Below, in pieces: positions 8,870-17,440 of a DNA stretch of 64,000 nucleotides. Made by a program: the position numbers and the translations under genes. The DNA comes from ChocPot-Mid sp043804925. Its GTDB lineage: Bacteria; Bacteroidota; Ignavibacteria; Kapaibacteriales; UBA2268. Where the stretch lies: the NCBI GenBank assembly GCA_043804925.1, contig JAZDIP010000104.1, forward strand, positions 62,001 through 126,000, written 5' to 3'. A model generated the notes under the pieces. The model ran no database searches, was not told where the DNA came from, and saw nothing but the letters and a program-made list of their open reading frames with translations. Position 1 is the first letter of the stretch. The number at the start of each line of letters is the position of its first letter.

Positions 8870-9753
8870 ATCATCTGCAAAATATTGTCATCTGGTTTTT
8901 CGTGCTTGTTTTAGGATATAATTTAACAGCTCAGGAAAAAGATATTGATTTTAACTCTGATGAAAATATATTAAAGTTTGCAAACTTTTTATTTGATTCC
9001 GGAGAGTTCTACCGTGCAGCAAATGAATACGAAAGGTTTCTTTTTATAAAGGATAATAGGATTGACAGTATCGAGTACCGAATCGGTCTTTGTAATTTTT
9101 TCGATGACAAATTGGAAAAATCAATATCCAATTTTAAAAATACTATTGATAAGTCAGACGATTTTTCGATTAAAGTTCTTGCATTATTTCATAGTGTTTA
9201 TGCATTAAACAAATTAAATCTGATTGATCAATCGGTTCTTTTTTATAATAACAACAGGGCAACAATATTTAAAGAAAGAAAACCGGACACAAGATTTGAT
9301 ATTTTGCTTGCATCAAATAATTTACTATTAAAAAACTGGGACCTAAGCAGAATTTTGATAAATAACTTTCCCGATAAAGGTGATTACTCAAAAGAAAAAG
9401 TTATCCTAAATAAGTTACTTGAAAAGGGTATTGATTTAAAGGAAAAAAATCCTTATCTGGCTGCAGGGCTGTCAACTATTATACCCGGATTAGGAAAAGT
9501 ATATACAGGAAAAACTATTGACGGACTTTTTACTTTTCTGCTTCTCGGTTTCACGACCTGGCAGGCGTATGACGGATTTGCCGATGACGGAACAGCTTCA
9601 ATTAAAGGGTGGCTTTTTTCAGGGATTGGTACTGTATTTTATTTAGGAAATATTTATGGTTCATATATTGCGGTAAAAATAAAGAATAAAGAAATGTTTG
9701 ATGAGTATAATACACAAATACATATTGAGCTTCGTAAGATTTTCGGCTATTAG
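8866..9753 (+). CDS. TPR-like exported protein with C-terminal membrane domain (DUF5683-like)
   Basis: 295 residues. A short hydrophobic start, then helical repeats with TPR spacing (ILKFANFLFDSGEFYRAANEYERFL at about 25-50, in line with family A/B helices), then a C-terminal hydrophobic domain from about 195 (AAGLSTIIPGLGKVYTGK, GLFTFLLLGFTTWQAY). The phrase P-G-L-G-x-x-Y-x-G-x is that of the DUF5683/TM2-like membrane domain. It shares ATGA with the YidD-like gene, so it is in the same operon. Paralogous in design to the next gene. Role unknown; a scaffold in the envelope is a guess. Confidence 0.7.
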   Translation: MNHLQNIVIWFFVLVLGYNLTAQEKDIDFNSDENILKFANFLFDSGEFYRAANEYERFLFIKDNRIDSIEYRIGLCNFFDDKLEKSISNFKNTIDKSDDFSIKVLALFHSVYALNKLNLIDQSVLFYNNNRATIFKERKPDTRFDILLASNNLLLKNWDLSRILINNFPDKGDYSKEKVILNKLLEKGIDLKEKNPYLAAGLSTIIPGLGKVYTGKTIDGLFTFLLLGFTTWQAYDGFADDGTASIKGWLFSGIGTVFYLGNIYGSYIAVKIKNKEMFDEYNTQIHIELRKIFGY

Positions 9754-10612
9754 TCTAATTTTCACAATTCCGCTAATTTCCCAGAATGAGACAAAAAACA
9801 ATCTCGATAAGATTTGGAGCTTTACCAAATCACTTGAAGAAAAATCTGATTTTGACCATGCAATTACCGAATACTTAAAGATTATTTGCTTTGCGGACAA
9901 AAAAGAAACTAGGGCTGAAGCATATTTTAGAATAGGAATATGTTCAAGAGAATTGGGTTTGTGGAATAAAACTCATGAAGCATTCCAAAAAACACTTTTA
10001 CTTTCTGAGTCGGATAGTTTAAAAATATTATGTAAATTAACTGATGCGACAATTTTGATAGCTGAAGGACAATACGACAAGGCACAAATAAATATTCTTA
10101 TGATGATGTATTTAATACCAGCTGCCTTCAAAGAACAGGCAGTAATGATACTTATAACATCGTCCATCGTTCAGTATGACTTCAAAAAAACTAAAAAGTT
10201 TCTTGACGATTTCGGTTCTTCCATTGATAATAAAGTATTATTAAAAAAGATGGATTCAATACTGATAATAATTAATCAGCATGAGACCAAGTCAGCATCG
10301 ACTGCAAAATGGTTTTCCACTTTCTTGCCCGGTTTAGGTCAATTTTATGCGGGGGATTACCGAAATTCCGCTAATGCTTTTCTTTTGAATGCCATGAACT
10401 TTTCTGCAACTTGTCTTTATATTTATTATGGTGAATATGGTAATGCACTGCTATACTTCGCATTTTTAACCGAAAGGTATTACTCAGGGAACCGCTTTCA
10501 GGCAGAACAATCGGTGATTAAATTTGAAAATTCATTTGCTAAAGAGAATGCAAAAAAGTTGTTGGAAATTATTAGAATTGAAAATACTAAGGTACAACCT
10601 TTGAATTTCTAA
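9701..10612 (+). CDS. TPR-like exported protein with C-terminal PGLGQFYAGD domain
   Basis: 303 residues from ATG 9701 (signal peptide MSIIHKYILSFVRFSAISL). It overlaps the gene before it by 53 bases in another frame, a long overlap that indicates tight coupling. Helical TPR-like repeats occupy about 30-190. The C-terminal part repeats the neighbour's domain in order: WFSTFLPGLGQFYAGDYRN, then hydrophobic segments. The two genes therefore look like an old tandem duplication. Last gene of the run beginning at 7229; the 117 bases after it up to the OPT gene show no clear terminator. Confidence 0.7.
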   Translation: MSIIHKYILSFVRFSAISLIFTIPLISQNETKNNLDKIWSFTKSLEEKSDFDHAITEYLKIICFADKKETRAEAYFRIGICSRELGLWNKTHEAFQKTLLLSESDSLKILCKLTDATILIAEGQYDKAQINILMMMYLIPAAFKEQAVMILITSSIVQYDFKKTKKFLDDFGSSIDNKVLLKKMDSILIIINQHETKSASTAKWFSTFLPGLGQFYAGDYRNSANAFLLNAMNFSATCLYIYYGEYGNALLYFAFLTERYYSGNRFQAEQSVIKFENSFAKENAKKLLEIIRIENTKVQPLNF

Positions 10613-10729
10613 ATAAAAAATAATTTGAATAAATCCTAATAAAAACTTAACTTAATAACTTTCATATTTACTAATTGGAAATAATTTATTGTATAATTTT
10701 TTAAGCTAAAATAAAACAAGGAGTGTTAC

Positions 10730-12769
10730 ATGGCAGATGAGAAAAAGTTTATGCCTTTCGTTCCGGCAGAATCGAATATGGCAGAGTTTACGATTAAGGC
10801 GCTTCTGATAGGGCTAATATTGGCAGTTATACTTGGTGCCGCTAATGCATATCTTGGTCTTAAAGCGGGTATGACTATCGCCGCTACATATCCGGCGGCA
10901 GTCATCGGTATGGCTTTACTCAAGATTTTCAAAGGCTCGATATTAGAAGAGAACATGACAAGAACAGTTGGTTCCATCGGTGAATCTGTCGCCGCAGGAG
11001 CCATTTTTACAATCCCGGCATTTTACATTGCAGGACTTTGGGACCCATTCCTGACTTCCGAAACTTATATAACTGCAACATTGATACTCGTTTTCGGTGG
11101 TATTTTGGGTATCATGTTTGTTGCATTATTGCGAAGAGTTATGGTTGAAGATACCGACCTTCCATTTCCTGAATCTGTTGCTGCAGCAGAAATACACAAG
11201 ACAGGACGTTCCGGCGGGAGCAGGTCAAAATTCCTTTTTGGTGCAATGATTGGCGGTGGAGTCGTCAAAGTTTTAACCCAATTACATATTGTCCCTCAGA
11301 TATGGGAAAAATTCGTTATTTTTTCAAAACAGGTGGTTACAGGAACACCAATAGCAGGACAGGGCGGAATGCTTTTAAGTTCTCCCGGTATTAGCCCTGC
11401 ATACATGGGTGTTGGGTATATAATCGGTCCACAACTTGCATCACTTAACTTTTCCGGTGGAATGTTGGCTTGGGGTTTATTGGCTCCAATAATTTTATAT
11501 TTCCTTGCACCAAATCTCGATTTCGTCGAATGGGCAAATATGCTTGTACTAAACAAAGGATTTTCGGAAGCCGAAGCTTGGGCTAAAGTTAACGACCCGC
11601 AATTTCAGATTATAGAAGTCTGGAAATATATCGTTCGTCCTATTGCAATAGGTGGTATGTTGGTTGGTGCTTCATTTACATTATTCAGAATGAGAAAAAG
11701 CTTAATTGCAGGTATTGTCCGCTCAGTCAACGATGTCAAAAAAGCCGCATCAGGAACGAGTGTTACTACAGATAGAACGGAAAAAGATATGCCTTTTACA
11801 TGGATTATGTTCGGTATTCTGATTGTAGCTATTGCAACATTTTTAATTACTTTTATGATTTTCAACACCACATTCCTGATTGCATTTGTTGCTTCAACTG
11901 TGATGATTATATTGGCATTTTTCTTTGCGGCAGTTTCAGGTTATTTAGTTGGTATAATGGGCTCGAGCAATAATCCAATCAGCGGATTGACCTTAACTGC
12001 ACTTGTAGTAACGGCATTAATTTTGGTTATTTTGGGTGTAACTGCGGATTCCGGAGGTGTTGCGGCTGTATTGGGAGTTGCTGCTATTGTTTGTGTTTCT
12101 GCCGCAGTAGCAGGTGAAATGCTCCAGGATTTGAAAGCAGGACATATATTGGGTGGTACACCATGGAAAATGCAGATGGGCGATATCATCGGTGTCGTTC
12201 TTTCCGGTGTAGTTATGTTTGGAGTTTTGGCTTTTCTTAACGATGGCGATATTGCTATGGGACAAAAATTCGGTTATGACGGTGGTTTCGGCAGCAGGAC
12301 ACTTTCCGCTCCGCAAGCAGGATTAATGGCAATCCTATCCAATGGAATTGTTGGCGGTCAAATGGCTTGGCCCCTAATTATTGTCGGTATGCTTATGGGA
12401 ATCGGATTTATATTAATGCAGGTTAAAAGTCCTATGTTGGTTTCTGTCGGCATGTACTTGCCTTTGGAAACAACATTTGCAATTTTTGTAGGCGGCTTAA
12501 TTAAAGGCATAGTTGACATGATGACTAAGAATAAGGGTTTTGCACCAAATCAACTTGCTAATATCGAAAACGTGGGAGTGCTGCTTGCCTCGGGCTTCAT
12601 AGCCGGTGAAGCACTAATGGGATTAATCTTTGCCGGACTTGCAGTCGGTGATATTATTCCTGATGCTGTCTGGCCCGGCTCACCGTTCTACCTTAGTTTG
12701 GTTGTTCTTGTAATAATCGGATATGTTTTAGTTCGGTTACCATTAAAGAATGCCGGAGCAAAAGAATAG
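10730..12769 (+). CDS. OPT-family oligopeptide transporter
   Basis: Inner-membrane proton-coupled transporter for oligopeptides or metal chelates. 679 residues with about 15 hydrophobic segments. The N-terminal signature AANAYLGLKAGMTIAATYPAA and EENMTRTVGSIGESVAAGAIF match the prokaryotic OPT family, as does the length. A strong ribosome site (AAGGAGTGTTAC) precedes ATG 10730. It appears to be a single-gene transcript: a good terminator lies at 12904-12943. Several reverse-strand open frames inside it are shadows. Confidence 0.93.
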   Translation: MADEKKFMPFVPAESNMAEFTIKALLIGLILAVILGAANAYLGLKAGMTIAATYPAAVIGMALLKIFKGSILEENMTRTVGSIGESVAAGAIFTIPAFYIAGLWDPFLTSETYITATLILVFGGILGIMFVALLRRVMVEDTDLPFPESVAAAEIHKTGRSGGSRSKFLFGAMIGGGVVKVLTQLHIVPQIWEKFVIFSKQVVTGTPIAGQGGMLLSSPGISPAYMGVGYIIGPQLASLNFSGGMLAWGLLAPIILYFLAPNLDFVEWANMLVLNKGFSEAEAWAKVNDPQFQIIEVWKYIVRPIAIGGMLVGASFTLFRMRKSLIAGIVRSVNDVKKAASGTSVTTDRTEKDMPFTWIMFGILIVAIATFLITFMIFNTTFLIAFVASTVMIILAFFFAAVSGYLVGIMGSSNNPISGLTLTALVVTALILVILGVTADSGGVAAVLGVAAIVCVSAAVAGEMLQDLKAGHILGGTPWKMQMGDIIGVVLSGVVMFGVLAFLNDGDIAMGQKFGYDGGFGSRTLSAPQAGLMAILSNGIVGGQMAWPLIIVGMLMGIGFILMQVKSPMLVSVGMYLPLETTFAIFVGGLIKGIVDMMTKNKGFAPNQLANIENVGVLLASGFIAGEALMGLIFAGLAVGDIIPDAVWPGSPFYLSLVVLVIIGYVLVRLPLKNAGAKE

Positions 12770-12773
12770 AAAA

Positions 12774-12799
12774 GTCATCCTGAGCTTGTCGAAGGATGC
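12774..12799. repeat. GTCATCCTGAGCTTGTCGAAGGAT hairpin element
   Basis: Palindromic element starting five bases after the OPT stop codon. Its core CTGAGCTTGTCGAAG also occurs, reversed, at 49572-49599 and, partly, at 46331-46350. It is followed by purine-rich low-complexity DNA (AAAAAGGAGAACGG, CAGAAGGACGGCAGACGG) up to about 12890, in which I see no gene. Confidence 0.75.
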
Positions 12800-12903
12800 A
12801 TTAAAATTCGGAAAAAGGAGAACGGAAAAAGGAAAAGGGAGAATGCAGAAGGACGGCAGACGGAAAGACTATAGAACAATAGAACAATAGAACTAAAATA
12901 CTA

Positions 12904-12943
12904 AAAAGAAGTGAAGAAACTCAAAAGGTTCTTCACTTCTTTT
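12904..12943. terminator. Strong hairpin terminator, bidirectional
   Basis: Perfect 15-bp stem AAAAGAAGTGAAGAA / TTCTTCACTTCTTTT, 10-base loop, T-run on the plus side and A-run on the other. It ends the OPT transcript and can also stop the Rrf2 gene coming from the right. Confidence 0.85.
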
Positions 12944-13050
12944 TTGTCAATGTAATTACTGACTACTATTAAACTAATTTGTTTTTCACTTCTTACAATT
13001 TTTTAATGCTTTCCTTTTTCAAGCTAAACGGGTTCAAGATGACAAGAAAA

Positions 13051-13494
13051 TCATATCTTGGTGTTTAGATTTTTTATTTTTTTTATGGTTACCTCGCGGA
13101 TTTCTTCGAGATTGGATTCGCTGAGCATCCGGTATGTTTCGTCCCGGAGCTTACCCCATTTCTCGTGAACAGGGCAAGGATTGTCAGGAGAACATCCCGG
13201 AAATCCTAAGACACAATTGTGGAATATTTCGAGTCCGTCAATTGCCAAAACGATTTCGATTAATTTAATCTGGTTTGCAGGTTTGCCAAGGAAGAAACCG
13301 CCGTTCTTGCCTTTGCGTGAAGCAACAATACCATTGAGCGTAAGTGTTTGAAGCACTTTGGAAACAAACTCTTTCGGAACGTTGATTTCTTCCGAAATTT
13401 CTTTAGCACTCTTCATTGTGTTTTTATCCAGCGAGGACAAAAACAGCACTGATTGAAGAGCAAGCTCGCATTTTTTTGAAAATATTACTGTCAT
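13051..13494 (-). CDS. Rrf2-family iron-sulfur transcription regulator
   Basis: DNA-binding redox or NO sensor. 147 residues: winged helix-turn-helix at about 1-75 with the typical SAKEISEEINVPKEFVSKVL and LNGIVASRKGKNGGFFLGK, then three cysteines C94, C101 and C107 (spacings 6 and 5) that would hold an Fe-S cluster as in NsrR/IscR. The cluster genes to the right (cupin, DUF438, DUF1858, ferredoxin) run the other way and are the likely targets. The broken S23 gene lies between them. NsrR-like function is inferred from neighbours, not from an operator site, which I could not identify. Confidence 0.88.
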   Translation of the reverse strand: MTVIFSKKCELALQSVLFLSSLDKNTMKSAKEISEEINVPKEFVSKVLQTLTLNGIVASRKGKNGGFFLGKPANQIKLIEIVLAIDGLEIFHNCVLGFPGCSPDNPCPVHEKWGKLRDETYRMLSESNLEEIREVTIKKIKNLNTKI

Positions 13495-13521
13495 TTTTTT
13501 TCCTTTCTTTAGGTGTTGAAG

Positions 13522-13529
13522 CTATTAGG
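13522..13529 (+). repeat. Left inverted copy of TTAGG-type repeat beside S23 pseudogene
   Basis: CTATTAGG with loose TTAGG units around it (TTTAGGTGTTGAAG, TAGGCATTTGGG). The 8-mer is exactly inverted at 13925-13932 beyond the other end of the S23 pseudogene. Short, so chance cannot be ruled out. Confidence 0.4.
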
Positions 13530-13545
13530 CATTTGGGTTTTTTTG

Positions 13546-13902
13546 TTAATGTTTTTTTAAGGAGCGGAAAAGGTCAGTGAGGATTTTTTTTATTTCCTCA
13601 AGTTTTATTTCACAGTCTTTCAAATCACCTTCCTTTATGTATCCTAAGCTATCGGCTAATAAAATCTGATAATGCAATTCTTTGAGAGAAGCATAAATTA
13701 TATCAAGGAATCGGAGATATTCTGATGAACTTTCTCTTACACAACCCTCAACTATATTTGAAGGAACCGAAACAGCAGACTTCTTCATTTGCGATGTCAA
13801 TCAATATATTTCATTTTTTGGAAAATTCCTTGTTATTTTTTATATAATAAGAGTTAAATCATCGGCTAGTTCAAATGCCCTCAGTTTTGTATTGTCTCTC
13901 AT
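13546..13902 (-). pseudogene. Four-helix-bundle (S23 / 23S rRNA intervening-sequence) protein, two in-frame stops
   Basis: From ATG 13902 the frame is colinear over all 119 codons with the S23 family: MRDNTKLRAFELADDLTLII, then TAA at codon 21 (13840-13842) where Tyr is expected, KITRNFPKNEIY, then TGA at codon 34 (13801-13803) where Gly is expected, LTSQMKKSAVSVPSNIVEG, and on to the natural end RSLKKH. There is no frameshift. A TTG after the second stop could give 84 residues, but that would lack the first helix. Two different stop codons and normal use of TGA as a stop elsewhere point to decay, not recoding. Confidence 0.85.
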
Positions 13903-13965
13903 AAATACCCTAAATTTCTTTCTTCCTAATAGTCTAAATTCCTAAACTCTTAATCTCCTAAGAAC
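13903..13965 (-). repeat. TTAGGAATTTAGAC-type degenerate repeat upstream of S23 pseudogene
   Basis: On the minus strand it reads TTAGGAGATTAAGAG, TTTAGGAATTTAGAC, TATTAGGAAGAAAG and AATTTAGGGTATTT, ending directly at the pseudogene's ATG. Contains CCTAATAG at 13925-13932, inverted to 13522-13529. Confidence 0.6.
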
Positions 13966-14075
13966 AAAATTAAAAAAAATTTTGGAAATAAGATAAAAAA
14001 GTCTTAATTTTGAAACGGACTTTAAAGTCTGATTATAAAATATGTGTTAAAATATACAATTTAGGAGATACAGAA

Positions 14076-14390
14076 ATGGCTGAAAAAATGAATTTTAAAA
14101 AAGATTTGGGTTATACTGACGGTTCAATAATCAGTAAGATGATAATTAAAAAAGAAGCCGGCAACGTTACTTTGTTTTCTTTTGATAAGGGACAATCATT
14201 GAGCGAGCATACGGCTCCATTTGATGCTTTAGTCCAAATTGTTGATGGAAAAGCCGAAATACATATTGATAAAGTACCTTATGTATTAAATGAGGGAGAG
14301 TCAATTGTAATGCCTGCTGACCATCCTCATGCGGTAGTTGCCCTTGAGAAATTTAAGATGTTGTTGACAATGATTAAGAGTAAGGTTTAA
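14076..14390 (+). CDS. Cupin-domain protein
   Basis: Small single-domain cupin, 104 residues, a beta-barrel that usually holds a metal. ATG 14076 is preferred over upstream codons of the same frame because TAGGAGATAC lies 6-7 bases before it. Motif 1 is SEHTAPFDALVQIVDGKAE and motif 2 is GESIVMPADHPHAV. Such short cupins often accompany Rrf2- or Crp-controlled NO stress genes in anaerobes. First gene of the cluster to 17344. Confidence 0.85.
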   Translation: MAEKMNFKKDLGYTDGSIISKMIIKKEAGNVTLFSFDKGQSLSEHTAPFDALVQIVDGKAEIHIDKVPYVLNEGESIVMPADHPHAVVALEKFKMLLTMIKSKV

Positions 14391-14450
14391 TCAATTGTCA
14401 ATTGTTAATTGTTAATTGTTAATGAAGACAGAAGACAGAAGACAGAAGGG
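14391..14450. repeat. AATTGTTAATTGTT and GAAGACA tandem repeats
   Basis: Two short arrays side by side: CAATTGTCAATTGTTAATTG (unit about 7-8 bases) and AGACAGAAGACAGAAGACAG. Related pieces occur at 49430-49460 and 49555-49575. Confidence 0.65.
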
Positions 14451-14489
14451 AGAAATAAATAATATTAAAAATGTAGAAAAGGTGAGAAA

Positions 14490-15734
14490 ATGAGTGAACT
14501 AATAAATAATTCGGAAAACAGAAAAAAGTTATTAAAGCATTTGATTTTGCAATTGCATGAAGGAACTGCTCCGGAGCAGGTTAGAAAACAACTAATGGAT
14601 TTGATGCAAAAAATTCCTTATGGAGAAATTGTAGAAGTCGAACAGGAACTGATTAATGAAGGTTTACCTGAAGCAGAAGTAATCAAATTATGCGATATTC
14701 ACGGAAAAGTTCTTGAAGGCAATATTGACCATACTGCGGCAAAGGAAGTTCCTGAAGGTCATCCGGTTGATACATTCAAAAAAGAGAATATTGAACTATC
14801 CAAAGTTGTTGATTCATTAAATAATTTCCTTAACGAGATAACAGCAGATGGTAAACAGATAACGGCAGATAGTTTAGTTTCATCATTGAATAAAATCAAA
14901 GGAATGTTCAATGCTTTGATGGATGTTGACAAGCACTATCAAAGAAAGGAAAATTTGTTATTCCCGTTTTTAGAAAAAAAGAATATCACAGGACCTCCCA
15001 AAGTTATGTGGGCAAAGCACGACGAAACAAGAGAGAAACTGAAAGCCGCTATTGAGGCATGCAATCCCGAAGCTATTGCCGATAATGATGATTTCCAATC
15101 CGCTGTTGAGTTCTTATTCAAGCCGGCGGCTGAAGCGGTTACTGATATGATAATGAAGGAAGATGAAATTTTGTTTCCGATGGCGATGGATTTATTGACT
15201 GATTTGGAATGGTATGAAATTTATCAACAGACATTAGAGATAGGATTTTGCCTTTACGATCCGCAAGTTGAATGGCATCCCATTGGTGTTGAAGATGAAC
15301 TGGTACATTCTAAAAGCGATGAAAATTTGATTCAATTACCTTCAGGTAGCTTCACACCTCATGAATTGAATGCTCTTTTGAATACACTACCATTCGATTT
15401 GACTTTTGTTGATAAAGATGATAAGGTTAGATATTTTACTCAGGGAGAGGAAAGGATTTTTGCAAGAAACAGAGCAATTTTAAAACGTGATGTTCGGTTG
15501 TGTCATCCACCTTCAAGTGTGCATATTGTTGACCAAATAATCAATGACTTCAAGACAGGCAAGCAAGACAGGGCTCCTTTTTGGATTAATATGCACGAAC
15601 AATTTATTCACATAGAATATTTTGCAGTCAGGGATGAAAATGGTGAGTATCTTGGTACATTGGAAGTGAGCCAGAATGCTACCGGATTGAGGAATCTTGA
15701 AGGTGAGCAAAGACTTCTGTCTTATAGTAAGTGA
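14490..15734 (+). CDS. DUF438 - hemerythrin - PAS protein
   Basis: 414 residues in three parts. About 10-75 is DUF438 (KKLLKHLILQLHEGTAPEQV; IPYGEIVEVEQELINEGLP). About 105-255 is a hemerythrin-like helical domain with metal-type His/Glu positions (DVDKHYQRKENLLFPFLEKK; MWAKHDETREKLK; MIMKEDEILFPMAMDLL), likely binding a di-iron centre. About 290-405 is a PAS-like sensor domain (LNALLNTLPFDLTFVDKDDKVRYFT). The family occurs in anaerobes next to NO or oxygen stress genes. Likely a cytoplasmic gas or redox sensor/binder acting with the DUF1858 and ferredoxin genes that follow. Confidence 0.9.
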   Translation: MSELINNSENRKKLLKHLILQLHEGTAPEQVRKQLMDLMQKIPYGEIVEVEQELINEGLPEAEVIKLCDIHGKVLEGNIDHTAAKEVPEGHPVDTFKKENIELSKVVDSLNNFLNEITADGKQITADSLVSSLNKIKGMFNALMDVDKHYQRKENLLFPFLEKKNITGPPKVMWAKHDETREKLKAAIEACNPEAIADNDDFQSAVEFLFKPAAEAVTDMIMKEDEILFPMAMDLLTDLEWYEIYQQTLEIGFCLYDPQVEWHPIGVEDELVHSKSDENLIQLPSGSFTPHELNALLNTLPFDLTFVDKDDKVRYFTQGEERIFARNRAILKRDVRLCHPPSSVHIVDQIINDFKTGKQDRAPFWINMHEQFIHIEYFAVRDENGEYLGTLEVSQNATGLRNLEGEQRLLSYSK

Positions 15735-15850
15735 GGGAAAAGGGAAAAGGGAAAAGGGAGAAGGGAAAAAGGAGAAATAGAAATTAGAATGTAGAATGTA
15801 GAATGTAGAATGTAAAATGTAAAATGTAGAATGTAGAATGTAAAATGAAA
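15733..15850. repeat. GGGAAAA array followed by TGTAGAA heptamer array
   Basis: 15733-15775 repeats GGGAAAAG/GGGAGAAG about five times. 15784-15850 repeats the heptamer TGTAGAA/TGTAAAA about nine times with single-base changes. The same heptamer is found at 5416-5439 and 46673-46702. Perfect period and placement between operon genes suggest slipped-strand or template-directed growth. Confidence 0.85.
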
Positions 15851-15863
15851 ATCGAACTAAGAT

Positions 15864-16403
15864 ATGGAAAATAAATTGATTATAACACCTGAAACAAAGG
15901 TGTATGAATTGCTGAAGGAATATCCTCAACTCGAGGATGTTTTAATAGAAATAACACCGGTTTTCAAGAAATTGAAGAATCCGGTTCTGAGAAAAACAAT
16001 TGCAAGAGTTACCAATTTGAAGCAGGCGGCGGCTGTTGGTAATATTTCTTTAGGTGAAATAATAAACAAATTAAGAGAGGAAGTTGGTCAGGACACTATG
16101 GAAAATATTAAAGAAGAAAAGCGATACAAAGACTCACCGGCATGGTTTGACAGTTCAAAAGTTACGGATAGTCTCGATGCAATGCCGATTATCAATTCCG
16201 GTGGTCACCCATTGGACACAGTAATAAAAGCAGTTAAAAGTTTAGAGAATGGGAATATCTTTGAGCTGATTACACCATTTTTACCAATGCCGTTGATTGA
16301 TAAAGTAGAAGAATTGGGCTTTGAATCATGGTCAACTCAAATTGATGCTAATGTTTTCAAAACGTATTTTATTAGTCGACAGTCTACAGTCGACAGTCAT
16401 TAG
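15864..16403 (+). CDS. DUF1858 domain protein
   Basis: 179 residues. The N-terminal 65 residues are DUF1858 (PETKVYELLKEYPQLEDVL; FKKLKNPVLRKTIARVTNLKQAAAVGNIS), a small domain often found next to DUF438 and DUF2249 in redox stress genes. The C-terminal half (PIINSGGHPLDTVIKAVKSL; FLPMPLIDKVEELGFESW) resembles DUF2249, the sulfurtransferase-like TusA fold, though no catalytic Cys is visible. The last codons run into a repeat (GTCGACAGTCTACAGTCGAC at 16376), so the true C-terminus may have been shorter. Confidence 0.85.
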   Translation: MENKLIITPETKVYELLKEYPQLEDVLIEITPVFKKLKNPVLRKTIARVTNLKQAAAVGNISLGEIINKLREEVGQDTMENIKEEKRYKDSPAWFDSSKVTDSLDAMPIINSGGHPLDTVIKAVKSLENGNIFELITPFLPMPLIDKVEELGFESWSTQIDANVFKTYFISRQSTVDSH

Positions 16404-16412
16404 TCGTTAGTT
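16376..16412. repeat. GTCGACAGTCTACAGTCGACAGT repeat
   Basis: Units of the type GTCGACAGT/CTACAGT, then CATTAGTCGTTAGTTG. It supplies the last codons and stop of the DUF1858 gene. Related noise (ACGACTGACGACTAC) lies at 53636-53650. Confidence 0.6.
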
Positions 16413-16498
16413 GATATAATTACTAATTACTAATTTAAATTGATAAATGATATTGAAAAACGGGAAATTTATTAAATTGATTAAAATATGGAAAGAAT

Positions 16499-17344
16499 AT
16501 GTTAAGACAAATAATTGAAATATATGAAGAAAAATGTGATGGATGCGGACTTTGTGTTCCCGAATGTCACGAGGGTGCATTGCAAATTATTGAGGGCAAG
16601 GCAAGATTGATAAGCGACTTATTCTGTGACGGACTTGGTGCTTGTATAGGTCATTGTCCTTTGGATGCGATAAATATTATTGAGCGTGAAGCTGAACCTT
16701 ATGATGAAATAAAAGTATTGAAACAGATACTGAATCAACCTCGTTCGGTTTTAAAAGCTCACATGAAGCATTTGCTTGACCACCAGGCATTTGAGCATCT
16801 TGATACCGCGGTAAATTATTTGAAAGCGGATGGCATCAATAATCCACTTGATGAAATTGAAAATGAAAAACCGGATAAAAGTGTCCTTGGGTGTCCGGGC
16901 TCTATGATGAAGCAATTTGAATCACCTGAAACAGACCTTGATTCAGACAGTCCGGATATTCCTTCAGAGTTAAGGCAGTGGCCTGTTCAGCTGCATCTTG
17001 TAAATCCAAATGCACCATATTTTAAAGACAGTGAGCTTGTAGTAATGGCTACCTGTGGGCCCATTGCCAGTGCAAATGTTCACAGAGATTACATTAAGGG
17101 AAAATCAATAGTAGTTGCATGCCCCAAGCTTGACTATACCGCCCCTTATACTGAAAAGCTGGCGGAGATATTTAATTTTGGAAATATAAAAAAAGTAAAT
17201 GTAGTGATAATGCAGGTTCCCTGCTGCAGTGGACTTTTGAAAATCGCTACAGATGCTAAAAAGCTATCAGGAAGGGAAGACATGACAATTGTTGAGAATG
17301 TTCTTGATTTACGTGGGAATATAATTAAGGTAGTAAAAGCATAG
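16499..17344 (+). CDS. 4Fe-4S dicluster-type ferredoxin domain protein
   Basis: 281 residues. Residues 13-23 give C-x2-C-x2-C-x3-C (CDGCGLCVPEC), and 43-53 give the altered second motif CDGLGACIGHC, in which one cysteine is missing; the second cluster may be atypical or absent. About 150-280 is a domain with GP-I-A-S-A-N-V-H and cysteines in VVACPKLD and VPCCSGL, possibly another metal site. It moves electrons in the cytoplasm. Last gene of the Rrf2-linked cluster; it probably serves the DUF438/DUF1858 proteins or a reductase elsewhere. Confidence 0.88.
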   Translation: MLRQIIEIYEEKCDGCGLCVPECHEGALQIIEGKARLISDLFCDGLGACIGHCPLDAINIIEREAEPYDEIKVLKQILNQPRSVLKAHMKHLLDHQAFEHLDTAVNYLKADGINNPLDEIENEKPDKSVLGCPGSMMKQFESPETDLDSDSPDIPSELRQWPVQLHLVNPNAPYFKDSELVVMATCGPIASANVHRDYIKGKSIVVACPKLDYTAPYTEKLAEIFNFGNIKKVNVVIMQVPCCSGLLKIATDAKKLSGREDMTIVENVLDLRGNIIKVVKA

Positions 17345-17440
17345 TTTTTTTTAAAATAATATTTTATTATTAGCTTTTATTTTCTTGAAACAGCGAAACA
17401 GTATACTTTGCTTCAGTATAGGAAAACAGAGACAATTACT

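Noticed and set aside
13801..13842. TAA and TGA read as Tyr and Gly (altered genetic code)
   Set aside because: Two different stops in one gene only; other genes here end normally in TGA and TAA.
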